Assembly (NCBI RefSeq): GCF_019670105.1
Contig: NZ_AP023032.1
Location: 218,501-282,500 of the forward strand
Origin: Agarivorans albus
GTDB lineage: Bacteria; Pseudomonadota; Gammaproteobacteria; Enterobacterales; Celerinatantimonadaceae
Length of the DNA: 64,000 nt
Direction: 5' to 3'
In this document: positions 48,397 through 57,339 of the stretch, piece by piece
How positions within the stretch are numbered: the stretch's first letter is position 1
Layout: each line of letters opens with the position of its first letter
Notes under the pieces: generated by a model
What the model was told of the DNA's origin: nothing
Database searches by the model: none
Seen by the model: the letters and a program-made list of their open reading frames with translations, nothing else
Translations under genes and position numbers: made by a program

Positions 48397-49332
48397 ATGA
48401 AGTCCGTGTTTAGATTAACGATTTTAAATCTGGTTGTTTTTTTTATTACTAGTTGTACTTCAAATGAGGAAGTGAAATCACCAGATACCTTAGTGTTAGC
48501 AATGCACGATACATTAGTTCGCGCTATCAATGACAGTGATTCTAAGATTGCAGAATGCAATCTTTTATACGATAGCCTTCATGTCAACTCAAAGCAGTTT
48601 CATTCTTCAAATGCGCGTTTTCTGTCTGCAACTAAAAATCTGCAAGATAAACTAGCCGCCTATGAAGGAGATAACAATCTGGTAGAGCTATCTAGCTATT
48701 TGTGGCCTTATATAGTGAAAGAATCGGAAAGTTCGGCTTCGAGAAGAAGCTATTATTTGGATATGTGTGAGCAGTTTAGTGGTGATGCAGCAATCTACTT
48801 TCTTGGGAAATCAGTTACTACTCCTACAGTAGAATCTACTACGGACAATACTGTAATGCTTTCTACTTTGATTGATAAGCGTGAAGTTATAGTTAGCTGG
48901 AAAAAGGAGCTAACTCAATGGAAACTTCATGAGGCTAGGTATGCTAAAGAAATTCCAGCAACTATAGTTTCTCAATACGACAACCTTATAGATGATATTG
49001 TTAGTAATCAGATGCTTATTGAGTCAATAGACCGAGCGTGCCTGAATCTTGAGCACCCGCTGTTTGACAGCCTTAATTCCGTCAATCGTTTAACATACAT
49101 AATTGGGGATGAAGGCTCGAATGTATACCATGAGAAATCTAAAGTTCTTAAAGGATCAGTTGAAATGATAGTTGAGCAGACACTGACAACATTTCAATCT
49201 ACAGGAGAATGCTCGGACCCGTCTGTAAAAGTGAAAATTTACGCGCTAATTATACAAAGGCTTCAGAAAATGCATCAAGATGTTGTAGTGCTATCGAATA
49301 TAACCATGAAGCTCCCTAAAGATCAGAAATGA
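48397..49332 (+). CDS. Orphan lipoprotein of unknown function
   Basis: The 311-residue precursor has a lipobox (VFFITSC, Cys near residue 20) preceded by a hydrophobic helix. The rest is mainly helical with several Cys and no domain I recognise. AAGGAT lies before the ATG. Base use is visibly more AT-rich than in neighbouring genes. It directly follows the repeat cluster, so it may be an acquired gene. Confidence 0.75.
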   Translation: MKSVFRLTILNLVVFFITSCTSNEEVKSPDTLVLAMHDTLVRAINDSDSKIAECNLLYDSLHVNSKQFHSSNARFLSATKNLQDKLAAYEGDNNLVELSSYLWPYIVKESESSASRRSYYLDMCEQFSGDAAIYFLGKSVTTPTVESTTDNTVMLSTLIDKREVIVSWKKELTQWKLHEARYAKEIPATIVSQYDNLIDDIVSNQMLIESIDRACLNLEHPLFDSLNSVNRLTYIIGDEGSNVYHEKSKVLKGSVEMIVEQTLTTFQSTGECSDPSVKVKIYALIIQRLQKMHQDVVVLSNITMKLPKDQK

Positions 49333-49384
49333 TTTATTGTAGCTGACAATTTTAGTCACTAATTCAACTTCCCATATTAAAACA

Positions 49385-49407
49385 AAAGCCGCTCAATGAG
49401 CGGCTTT
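49385..49407 (-). terminator. Terminator of pntAB
   Basis: AAAGCCGCTC (49385-49394) and GAGCGGCTTT (49398-49407) pair around AAT. On the minus strand it is followed by TTGTTTT, 22 bases after pntB. Confidence 0.8.
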
Positions 49408-49428
49408 CATATTTAACAAGCTATCTGC

Positions 49429-50826
49429 TTAGATATGAGAAAGGATCTTCTGAACTGTTTCTTTAGCATCACCAAACAACATGTCTGTATTCTCTTTAAA
49501 GAACAATGGGTTTTGAACACCGGCATAACCAGTCGCCATTGAACGTTTAAATACAATCACGTTTTTCGCGTCCCATACTTCTAGTACTGGCATACCAGCA
49601 ATTGGGCTGCCTGGCTCTTTAGCTGCAGGGTTAACCGTGTCGTTAGCACCAATTACTAGTACTACGTCGGTAGAGGCGAAGTCTTCGTTAATTTCGTCCA
49701 TTTCCATTACGATGTCGTAAGGTACTTTGGCTTCGGCTAACAATACGTTCATGTGGCCAGGTAAGCGACCTGCTACTGGGTGAATAGCAAAACGTACGTT
49801 CACGCCTTTATCACGCAGTTTTTTGGTAATTTCGGCTACTGGGTATTGGGCTTGTGCTACTGCCATGCCGTAACCTGGGGCGATAATTACTTCGTTAGCA
49901 TCTTTTAGCATCTCGGCAACTTCTTCAGCCTGTACTTCGGTATGTTCGCCTTGGTCTACGTCGGTAGCTACTGTGCCACCTTCGCTACCAAAACCACCTA
50001 AAATTACGCTGATGAACGAGCGGTTCATTGCTTTACACATGATGTAAGACAGAATTGCACCCGAGCTACCTACTAGTGCACCGGTTACAATTAGCAAGTC
50101 GTTGCCTAGCATGAAACCTGCCGCTGCTGCTGCCCAACCAGAGTATGAGTTAAGCATAGATACAACCACTGGCATATCGGCGCCGCCGATTGCAGATACT
50201 AGGTTGTAACCAAATACAAAGGCGATAAAGGTCATGATAACCAGTGGCCACATAGAGCCGCTGTCCATGAATACACTGCCTAGGTAGATTGATACTACAA
50301 TCATGCCTAAGTTTAACCAGTGAGCGCCTGGTAGGGCTTTAGGGGCACTGCTAATAAGGCCGCGAAGTTTACCAAAGGCGACTACCGAACCGGTGAAGGT
50401 TACTGCACCAATAAAGATACCTAGGAATACTTCTACGTCGTGAATAGATTTTGCTACTGGGTCAATTAAACCAGTAACTGAATCAATTAACGAGCCGTGG
50501 TCGATAGCGCTTGAGAAACCAACCAATACTGCAGCCATACCTACGAAACTGTGCAAAATAGCAACCAGCTCTGGCATTTCGGTCATTTCAACTTTAAGTG
50601 CTAAACGGATACCAATAGCGGCACCAATACCCATGGCTAGGGTAATAATCCAGCTACCACCGGTTACTTGGGTGCTAGCTAATGTGGCTAGTACGGCGAT
50701 AACCATACCTATGATGCCAAAGATGTTACCGCGCTGGGCGGTTTCTTGTTTACTTAGGCCGGCTAGGCTGAAGATAAACAATAGGGCAGCGATTAAATAC
50801 GCTGCAGAAACTATACCTTGAGACAT
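49429..50826 (-). CDS. pntB: NAD(P) transhydrogenase subunit beta
   Basis: PntB carries the NADP(H)-binding domain III and membrane domain. The 465 residues begin with about nine membrane helices (to about residue 270) and end in domain III, including [20 protein letters not shown] and the [20 protein letters not shown] loop. It works with PntA to move a proton while exchanging hydride between NADH and NADPH. It lies 14 bases after pntA, in one operon. Confidence 0.97.
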   Translation of the reverse strand: MSQGIVSAAYLIAALLFIFSLAGLSKQETAQRGNIFGIIGMVIAVLATLASTQVTGGSWIITLAMGIGAAIGIRLALKVEMTEMPELVAILHSFVGMAAVLVGFSSAIDHGSLIDSVTGLIDPVAKSIHDVEVFLGIFIGAVTFTGSVVAFGKLRGLISSAPKALPGAHWLNLGMIVVSIYLGSVFMDSGSMWPLVIMTFIAFVFGYNLVSAIGGADMPVVVSMLNSYSGWAAAAAGFMLGNDLLIVTGALVGSSGAILSYIMCKAMNRSFISVILGGFGSEGGTVATDVDQGEHTEVQAEEVAEMLKDANEVIIAPGYGMAVAQAQYPVAEITKKLRDKGVNVRFAIHPVAGRLPGHMNVLLAEAKVPYDIVMEMDEINEDFASTDVVLVIGANDTVNPAAKEPGSPIAGMPVLEVWDAKNVIVFKRSMATGYAGVQNPLFFKENTDMLFGDAKETVQKILSHI

Positions 50827-50840
50827 GTGACTATTTCTCC

Positions 50841-52400
50841 TTAGTCGTCTTTACGGAACATTTTCAGCATCCGCTGAGTCACAGTAAAACCACCGGCGAT
50901 ATTAATGGTGGCGATAAGCACGGCGATACCCGAGAGCAGTAGTACTACCCAGGAGGTGTCGGCTTTCATCTGCACTAAGGCGCCCACAATAATAATGCCG
51001 CTAATGGCGTTGGTTACACTCATTAATGGAGTGTGCAAGGCATGTGTTACGTTCCAAACTACGTAGTAACCCACTACACAAGCCAGCAAGAACACAGTGA
51101 AGTGCTGTACAAAGTCTGCTGGTGCTGCGTCGGCTACCCAAGCAAAAGCGGCTGCACCGGCTGCTGCTAGCACTGGTTTTAGCCAAGGCTTGCTTGGTTT
51201 TTCTTCTTCCACTGGAGCCGGCTCTGCAGCAGGTGCTTCGGCTTGAGGCTGAGCACTTACTTGAATCGCTGGTGGTGGGAAAGTGATTTCGCCATCTTTA
51301 ACCGAGGCTACGCCACGTAAAACTTCGTCTTCGAAGTCGATGTTGATTTCGCCATTTTTCTCTGGGCTAAGTAACTTAAGTAGGTTTACTAAGTTGGTAC
51401 CGTAAAGTTGGCTAGCTTGAGCAGGCAAACGGCGAGAAATATCAGTTAAGCCCACAATGGTTACATCGTGCTTAACGGCAATTTCGCCAGGCTCGGTTAA
51501 CTCACAGTTACCGCCAGTGGCTGCTGCTAAATCAACAATTACGCTACCTGGCTTCATTAATTCAACCATGTCGGCCAAAATCAGCTTAGGTGCTGGACGG
51601 CCTGGAATTAATGCGGTGGTAATAATGATGTCTACATCTTTGGCTTGTTCGCGGAACAAGGCCATTTCGGCTTCAATAAAGGCTGCACTCATTTCTTTTG
51701 CGTAGCCGTCACCGCTGCCAGTATCTTCTTCTTCGTAATCAAGCTCTAGGAACTCTGCGCCCATAGAGTTAATTTGCTCTTTTACTTCTGGGCGAGTATC
51801 AAAGGCACGAACAATGGCGCCCAAGCTACCAGCGGTACCAATGGCAGCCAAACCGGCTACACCTGCACCAATTACTAATACTTTAGCGGGTGGTACTTTA
51901 CCCGCAGCAGTAATTTGACCGGTAAAGAAGCGGCCGAAGTGGTTAGCTGCTTCTACCACTGCGCGGTAGCCGTCTACGTTGGCTAGCGAGCTACGTGCAT
52001 CCAAAGATTGAGCACGAGAAATCCGTGGCACCATGTCCATGGCTAATAAATTAACCTTGGCTGCTTTAAATTTTTCAAGCAATTCTGGATTTTGTGCAGG
52101 CCATGCAAAACTGGCTACCGTTGCGCCTTCCTTTATAAGAGAAAGTTCGTCGGTGGTGTTGTCGCTTCCGTCTAGTGGAGCGTTAACCTTAAAGATGAGG
52201 TCAGCTTGAAATGCTTGCTCTTTGCTTACAATTTCTGCGCCTGCTTCGCTATAAGCATCATCATTAAAGCTGGCTGCTGTTCCTGCACCGCTTTCCACTG
52301 CCACAGAGAAGCCTAGTTTAAGCAACTGCTCTACGGTTTTTGGGGTGGCGGCTACCCGGCTCTCCTGGTCGAAGATCTCCTTAGGTATTCCGATTTGCAT
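50841..52400 (-). CDS. pntA: NAD(P) transhydrogenase subunit alpha
   Basis: PntA has NAD(H)-binding domain I (about residues 1-380; [20 protein letters not shown], the Rossmann motif [26 protein letters not shown]-like [11 protein letters not shown]) and a C-terminal region with four membrane helices, all in one 519-residue chain as in E. coli (510). A proline/alanine/glutamate linker lies at about 385-415. Ribosome site is weak; a FadR/PdhR-like dyad lies 174 bases before the start. Confidence 0.97.
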   Translation of the reverse strand: MQIGIPKEIFDQESRVAATPKTVEQLLKLGFSVAVESGAGTAASFNDDAYSEAGAEIVSKEQAFQADLIFKVNAPLDGSDNTTDELSLIKEGATVASFAWPAQNPELLEKFKAAKVNLLAMDMVPRISRAQSLDARSSLANVDGYRAVVEAANHFGRFFTGQITAAGKVPPAKVLVIGAGVAGLAAIGTAGSLGAIVRAFDTRPEVKEQINSMGAEFLELDYEEEDTGSGDGYAKEMSAAFIEAEMALFREQAKDVDIIITTALIPGRPAPKLILADMVELMKPGSVIVDLAAATGGNCELTEPGEIAVKHDVTIVGLTDISRRLPAQASQLYGTNLVNLLKLLSPEKNGEINIDFEDEVLRGVASVKDGEITFPPPAIQVSAQPQAEAPAAEPAPVEEEKPSKPWLKPVLAAAGAAAFAWVADAAPADFVQHFTVFLLACVVGYYVVWNVTHALHTPLMSVTNAISGIIIVGALVQMKADTSWVVLLLSGIAVLIATINIAGGFTVTQRMLKMFRKDD

Positions 52401-52573
52401 AGTGTGTTCCTGCTAATGGTTGTTATGTTGAGTTGCTGTGTTGGCAACACGTCGCTGCATATTAAATGTTTGTTAGCTACTGCATGTTAGCTAATTTTTC
52501 GCATTTGGTGTGTATGAAAGAAAACTACGGCCTAACAGTCAAGTAACTTCGCACAAAAGTATCGCTTATTTCC

Positions 52574-52588
52574 ATTGGTCAAACCAAT
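52574..52588. promoter_or_regulatory. GntR/FadR-type dyad upstream of pntA
   Basis: ATTGGT-CAA-ACCAAT is a perfect 6-bp inverted repeat with a 3-base spacer. It resembles PdhR (TTGGTNNNACCAA) and also FadR-family sites. Which regulator binds is not known. Confidence 0.45.
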
Positions 52589-52812
52589 TTGTAAAGTTTA
52601 TCGGTGTGATAGGTTATGCCTAGGTTGAATAAAGTTAGCAGAATGTAACGCGCACCTGTGTAAAAGCTTAGTAGTGGCATGGAAATAGCAAGAACCCATT
52701 GCGTCTACTACTCTTTAATAAAAGCACCTGACCAAGCTTGGCAAGGTGCGAGATGTAAACCAAACCATAAGAGGAAGTAGTTAACTAAACTAACGGTGCG
52801 TTGGAGGTTGTT

Positions 52813-53256
52813 ATGGGTATTGCATTATCGTTAATGATTGCAGTATTGGTGTGGGCAAACATGGTTCAGGCAAAGCCTAAACTGGCGCTCGACTTTAGTG
52901 TTGAGAACGAGCTCGAACAACCTCAAGCTGCTAGTGATCTATTCAATGATATTAATTGGTTACAAGAGCAGCATTTTAGTGCTGGCAGCGCTAGCAGTAA
53001 CCAGCTTCCTACTAATACTACTGAGCAATCTGAGTTTTTACGTTACCAGCAAGTGCCGCAATGGCGTGCTAATTGGCGTGGTGGGGTGCGCTGGCAAGCG
53101 CAAAATAATTTGTTGTTTCGTGCCAAAGGTAACCGTTTGTCGGGCCACTTAACCTTGTCGAACAAAACGCTGTGTGCAATTTGCAAAACGCAAATAGACA
53201 CCACAGTATGGAAAGATGGCCACGTACAACTGCAACTTAAATCTTACTTTGAGTAA
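52813..53256 (+). CDS. Small secreted protein, unknown
   Basis: ATG 52813 has GGAGG (52803-52807) in front. The 147-residue precursor has a signal peptide of about 23 residues (MGIALSLMIAVLVWANMVQA). The mature part is polar and Gln/Asn-rich in the first half; two Cys near the C-terminus (LCAICKT) may bind metal or a disulfide. Divergent from pntA. Nothing recognised. Confidence 0.65.
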   Translation: MGIALSLMIAVLVWANMVQAKPKLALDFSVENELEQPQAASDLFNDINWLQEQHFSAGSASSNQLPTNTTEQSEFLRYQQVPQWRANWRGGVRWQAQNNLLFRAKGNRLSGHLTLSNKTLCAICKTQIDTTVWKDGHVQLQLKSYFE

Positions 53257-53545
53257 CCCAGCGCTGAGTAGAGGATGCCAATAAGCTCTTGTTTATTGGT
53301 GATTGATACTCTGGTTTGTTCCACCGTTTGCCGTGTAATAGCGCTACTTTCACAGTGACTACCATCAGCGCCAAAAAAATATCTAATATGCTTATCTACT
53401 TTATTCGGTAAAGGTTTTTGCATTACCGAATTACGTTTTTATTTTGCTATTTCTTGCCCTAGTTAACATCTCAGTGAAATCGCTCTAAATTACCTATTTT
53501 GCAGTAGCTTGGCGGGAATTTCTCAGGATATAATCTAATAAAAAA
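53257..53545. other. Gene-free stretch before a small membrane gene
   Basis: These about 290 bases have no reading frame with a ribosome site and no strong hairpin. They should hold the promoter of the small gene at 53558. Confidence 0.4.
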
Positions 53546-53557
53546 GAGGAGACTATC

Positions 53558-53719
53558 TTGGGCTATTTGTTGTTGGCCTTAATGCTTGTATTAGTTTTAC
53601 CCGCAGTAAGCTTTTTTCTCGGTTATATCCACCTTTATCTAGAATATGGCGTGGTGGTGTCGGCAACCATTATTGCATTATGGCTTTTTTTCGATTTCGT
53701 AAAAATCAAAAAGCGCTAA
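53558..53719 (+). CDS. 53-residue membrane protein
   Basis: A TTG start lies 6 bases after AGAGGAG (53545-53551). The frame encodes 53 residues with two hydrophobic helices (about 2-22 and 31-46) around LYLEYG, and a basic C-terminal tail (KIKKR). It was too short for the usual ORF cut. The spacing and ribosome site make it likely, but no family is recognised. Confidence 0.6.
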   Translation: MGYLLLALMLVLVLPAVSFFLGYIHLYLEYGVVVSATIIALWLFFDFVKIKKR

Positions 53720-54240
53720 GCCTAGCCTGTGAGCGGCCTGCGCTCTAGTTTTGCAACTGTCCTTTATGTCATTAGTTACTATTTTGAATAATTATTCACT
53801 AGACTTTATTTGAATGATAGCTCGGTGTAAGTAACTGATTCATCTATTGTTATTTTCTCGGCTTAACCCGAATATAGCCAAACAGATGTAAAACACATTT
53901 TCTACATGCCAAAAAGCTATAAGTAATATTTTCTTATATTTTGCCTTGTTTTTAAGCTGTTGTTTTTTATGGGTATTATTTTTTGTGGATTTGGCTTGCA
54001 TCCCCAAAGTGGTAAATTAGTACTTCACATTTCTAGCAAAAGCCTATAGATTACCTCCCGCAAGACTGAGCTAGATCAAGAAATGTTTGGCTAAATGGAA
54101 TTTTTACTGATTATTTCTTGTGCAATTTTTATTCACTAGCTAGCCTTACTTACGCAAGTGGCAATAAGCAAAATATAACGAGAAATTAAACATAACATTT
54201 AACTTTTTCACCCTTGCAACAACTTAGGAGATTTATCTAA
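53720..54240. other. Long gene-free region upstream of a 41-residue gene
   Basis: This 521-base AT-rich region has no credible frame, no strong hairpin and no repeat. It is unusually long for the promoter of a 41-codon gene, so a long 5' leader or an unrecognised small RNA cannot be excluded. Confidence 0.4.
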
Positions 54241-54366
54241 ATGGAACAAGACCAACAACAAACGATGCGTTGTTTTGCAACTGGTAAAGGTTTTTTTGTG
54301 CGCCTTCCAATCAGTGAAGATATTGAAGCAAAAGAATGCGAATCAGATGTTGAAGCGGCCGAGTAA
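54241..54366 (+). CDS. 41-residue soluble protein
   Basis: ATG 54241 follows TAGGAG (54225-54230) at about 10 bases. The 41 residues are polar, with MEQDQQQTMRCFATGKG, then FFVRLPISEDIE and an acidic tail. Terminator at 54423. It is soluble and of unknown function, with no relative recognised. Confidence 0.6.
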   Translation: MEQDQQQTMRCFATGKGFFVRLPISEDIEAKECESDVEAAE

Positions 54367-54422
54367 ACTACCCCGTAGTTGCCTTTTTAACTCGTGACTC
54401 GAACTAACGCTTGTTACATCCT

Positions 54423-54452
54423 AAACCGCTAGCTTTGGCTAGCGGTTTTTTT
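54423..54452 (+). terminator. Terminator after the 41-residue gene
   Basis: AAACCGCTAGC (54423-54433) and GCTAGCGGTTT (54438-54448) form an 11-bp stem followed by further T residues. Confidence 0.9.
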
Positions 54453-54638
54453 ATGCCCGCCTCCTACCGCATAATTTGTACCTTTTCTTAGCCTCAAAAT
54501 AATAGTTATCGATGAGTTTGCTTTAGGTCAAACTCGCTGGTTATTTTGGCCTTAACTTCCTGTTAGGCCAGGTTGTCTCTACTAAAATAAAATTGAGTAA
54601 GCTGTTGTTTAGTGTTGGTCCTAACTAAGGAGCTTATT

Positions 54639-55058
54639 ATGAACATGTTACCTAGAGATCATTGGTTTGGAGAAGACCATTTATGGGAGCAGCTTTTTAG
54701 CCCACAATTTACCATGCGTGATGACGGTTTTTTCCAACCGCGTGTCGATATCATCGACAAAGAAGATAGCTACTTATTTGTTGCCGAGTTACCTGGTGTG
54801 GCTAAGGAAGATATTGATGTGCAGCTACACGATGGTGTGTTGAGCATTCAAGCCAAAATTGAGCAGCAACATCAACAGCAGGGTGACAGTGTACTGCGTA
54901 AAGAACGCCGTAGTGGCTTTTTCCGCAGAAACATTAATGTTGGTAAAGCAATTCAAGCTGAGGATATTAGCGCTGAATTAGTCAACGGCCTGTTAATGCT
55001 TAAAGCGCCCAAAGCTGTTGCTAAGGTGAGTGAAAAGCAGCAAATAGAAATTAGTTAA
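54639..55058 (+). CDS. Hsp20-family small heat-shock protein
   Basis: The 139-residue cytoplasmic chaperone has a central alpha-crystallin domain (about residues 38-130: DIIDKEDSYLFVAELPGVAK, LHDGVLSIQAKIEQQ and the GLLMLKAP ending) and a short C-terminal IEI motif. I chose ATG 54639 with AAGGAG in front; the longer start at 54612 includes that ribosome site. A heat-shock promoter was not identified. It converges with a LysR gene, 38 bases away. Confidence 0.92.
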   Translation: MNMLPRDHWFGEDHLWEQLFSPQFTMRDDGFFQPRVDIIDKEDSYLFVAELPGVAKEDIDVQLHDGVLSIQAKIEQQHQQQGDSVLRKERRSGFFRRNINVGKAIQAEDISAELVNGLLMLKAPKAVAKVSEKQQIEIS

Positions 55059-55096
55059 GCGGAGTGCCACCTTGGCTGAGTAACACAAGCTGCCGG

Positions 55097-55993
55097 TTAT
55101 TGATGGTTATTGCTGGCGGCTTGGCTTTGTTCGCGTAAGTGCTGTAAGAAGGCGCTGATATTGGGGTTTTCGAAACGCTGAGCTGGATAATAGGCGCATA
55201 CGCTGCGTTGCTCAGACAATAAGCCGGGTAGCACTTCAACTAACTTCCCGTCTAATAGATGTTGTTGTACCAGATCTTCCGAGACCAACACTACGCCCAT
55301 ATGGTGAACAGCTGCTTGAATGGCTGCCATTGGGTCGTGAGTAACAAAGCGACAAGCTTGGTTAAGCACAGTGCCTTCATTTAGTTTTACTCCGCCTGCT
55401 TTGATTTGCCCTTGCACCAACAATAGCGGCAGAGCTTGCAGTTGCTTTGCACTTTGTATTGAACCGCAGCCGGCTAAAAATGTAGGGCTGGCAAAACACT
55501 TTACTGCGTAATTAAATAGATGCAGCATGCGATAGCTAGTGCTATCAAAATTGTCTAGCTGGCGCGTTACTACAATGTCGAGTGATAAATCTGGAATTTC
55601 CCCTGGCTCTACTTCTAATAACTCTATATTAAGGTGCGGATGCTTTGGTAAAAATGAAGCTATTAAGGGCGTCACAAATAAACTGCCCGATACCGCAGGA
55701 GCGCCAATAGTGAGGCTGCCAGTTAAGCCAAGACTAGAGGGACCAAGTTGTTGGCGCATATTATTGAACTGGCTTAACCAATCGCAACTTTGCAAATAAA
55801 ACTGCTGGCCTTGCTCGGTGGTGCGCACCCTGCGAGTCGTACGTAATAGCAATTGGCAATGCAATTGAGACTCTAACCAAGAGATGCGTTTACTGCAGGC
55901 TGAGGTAGTAATGTTGAGTTGCTGCGCTGCTTGCACAAAGCTGCTGCTCTCTACTACTGCTACATAGGTTTGCACCGCGTTCAACCAATCCAT
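55097..55993 (-). CDS. LysR-family regulator divergent from an MFS exporter
   Basis: The 298 residues have the CrgA/DsdC-type start (MDWLNAVQTYVAVVESSSF), a helix-turn-helix (AAQQLNITTSACSKRISWLE) and an effector domain (LTGSLTIGAPAVSGSLFVTP). I chose ATG 55993 with AGGCC in front. It is divergent from the MFS gene at 56113, with 119 bases between, the usual arrangement of a LysR protein and its target. Confidence 0.9.
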   Translation of the reverse strand: MDWLNAVQTYVAVVESSSFVQAAQQLNITTSACSKRISWLESQLHCQLLLRTTRRVRTTEQGQQFYLQSCDWLSQFNNMRQQLGPSSLGLTGSLTIGAPAVSGSLFVTPLIASFLPKHPHLNIELLEVEPGEIPDLSLDIVVTRQLDNFDSTSYRMLHLFNYAVKCFASPTFLAGCGSIQSAKQLQALPLLLVQGQIKAGGVKLNEGTVLNQACRFVTHDPMAAIQAAVHHMGVVLVSEDLVQQHLLDGKLVEVLPGLLSEQRSVCAYYPAQRFENPNISAFLQHLREQSQAASNNHQ

Positions 55994-56112
55994 ATTCGGC
56001 CTCTTTTGATTAAATTGTTTCCTGCTGGGAAACAAATCATGTCTTTGATGAATGATTATCCGCTTTTGGCTTTGATTTACAATGAAGAACGCTGATGTAT
56101 TGGAGTTTATTA

Positions 56113-57294
56113 GTGAGCTATTCGCGAGTCCCGCTGTTTTTTTCTATTGCCTTTATTGCTTGTTCTCAGTTAACCAATGGCTTGCTGGCGCCTGCCTTAC
56201 CAGAAATGGCCACGCATTTTGCGGTAGAAGAGCATTTAGTGCAGCGCCTTATTGTGGTGTTTATTTTGGGCTTGGGCATATCCCAACTATTTTATGGCCC
56301 GCTAGCCGATAGTTATGGCAGGCGACGGGTATTTTGGATGGGGCAGGCAGTTTTCCTGCTGGGTAACCTACTCACGTTTTTGGGCTTTAATCATCTTGAT
56401 TTGTTATTAGCTGGTGTACTTATTCAAGGTTTAGGCGCAGGCAGTAACCAGATACTGGCCCGCTGCTTAATTAGTGACAGTTATCGCGGTAAAGAGCTAA
56501 AGCATGGTTTTGCTTGGTTGGGCATGGCTGCGTCGGTTATTCCCGTTTTAGGTCCGGTTATTGGTGGCATAGTGACGGCTTATTGGGGCTGGCACTATCT
56601 ATTTGTGATCATTGGGATTGCTGGCGCGAGTTTACTGATTATTGCTGCCAAGCTATTGCCTGAAACCCAAACAGAAGTTGGCCCGCCGCTAAATTTGAAC
56701 CGTGTGGCAAACGACTACTTAAGCTTGGCCCTCGATCGCCACTTTATTCATTACTCTAGCTTTGCTTGGATCGCCAGTATTGGTTTGATGTACATGATTA
56801 GTAGCGCACCTTTTGTATTGCAACATGGCTTTGGTTTGTCGGCTGATGATTTTGGTTTAGTGATGATAATCCCGGCTGCAGGTTTGGCTTTGGGTAGTGC
56901 TTTTACTCGCCGCTTTAATGGTCGCTGGCCAGAGCAACACATTTTGCTGCTAGCGTCGGTGCTGCCTTTTATTGCAGCGTTTATATTGCTCACTCATGCA
57001 AGCACGTTAATTTGGGTGATTGTAGCGATGAGTTTGATCAGCATTAGCGTAGGGGCTATTTATCCTATTTCTCAATCTGGTTTGTTTGGCCACTTTTCGG
57101 GGCAAGCTGGCACGGTGTCTGCCCTAAGTGGCACAACGCAGATGACCCTTACCGCCTTAGCCGTTGGTGGCTTAACCACCGCCTTTATGCCGAGCCCAAG
57201 TGCGATGGCGATCATATTTAGCGTGATGGCTTTAGCCTTAATACTCAACATGGTGATCCAGATAGTGAAAGTGAAAGCGCCAACTATGCAATGA
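56113..57294 (+). CDS. MFS efflux pump, Bcr/CflA-like
   Basis: The protein has 12 membrane helices and the typical N-terminal loop 2-3 motif GPLADSYGRRRVFWMGQ (about residues 60-76). Bcr/CflA/EmrD-type motif C (GLGAGSNQILARCLISD, about 105-120) is present. I chose GTG 56113 with GGAG at 56102-56105; ATG 56095 is also in frame but has no ribosome site (399 residues). It is co-oriented with an acyltransferase gene 45 bases downstream, suggesting export of an acylated product. The substrate is unknown. Confidence 0.88.
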   Translation: MSYSRVPLFFSIAFIACSQLTNGLLAPALPEMATHFAVEEHLVQRLIVVFILGLGISQLFYGPLADSYGRRRVFWMGQAVFLLGNLLTFLGFNHLDLLLAGVLIQGLGAGSNQILARCLISDSYRGKELKHGFAWLGMAASVIPVLGPVIGGIVTAYWGWHYLFVIIGIAGASLLIIAAKLLPETQTEVGPPLNLNRVANDYLSLALDRHFIHYSSFAWIASIGLMYMISSAPFVLQHGFGLSADDFGLVMIIPAAGLALGSAFTRRFNGRWPEQHILLLASVLPFIAAFILLTHASTLIWVIVAMSLISISVGAIYPISQSGLFGHFSGQAGTVSALSGTTQMTLTALAVGGLTTAFMPSPSAMAIIFSVMALALILNMVIQIVKVKAPTMQ

Positions 57295-57339
57295 TTGCTG
57301 CTTATTGAGTTATCTGCAGTTTACTTGCTTTAGGGGGTT

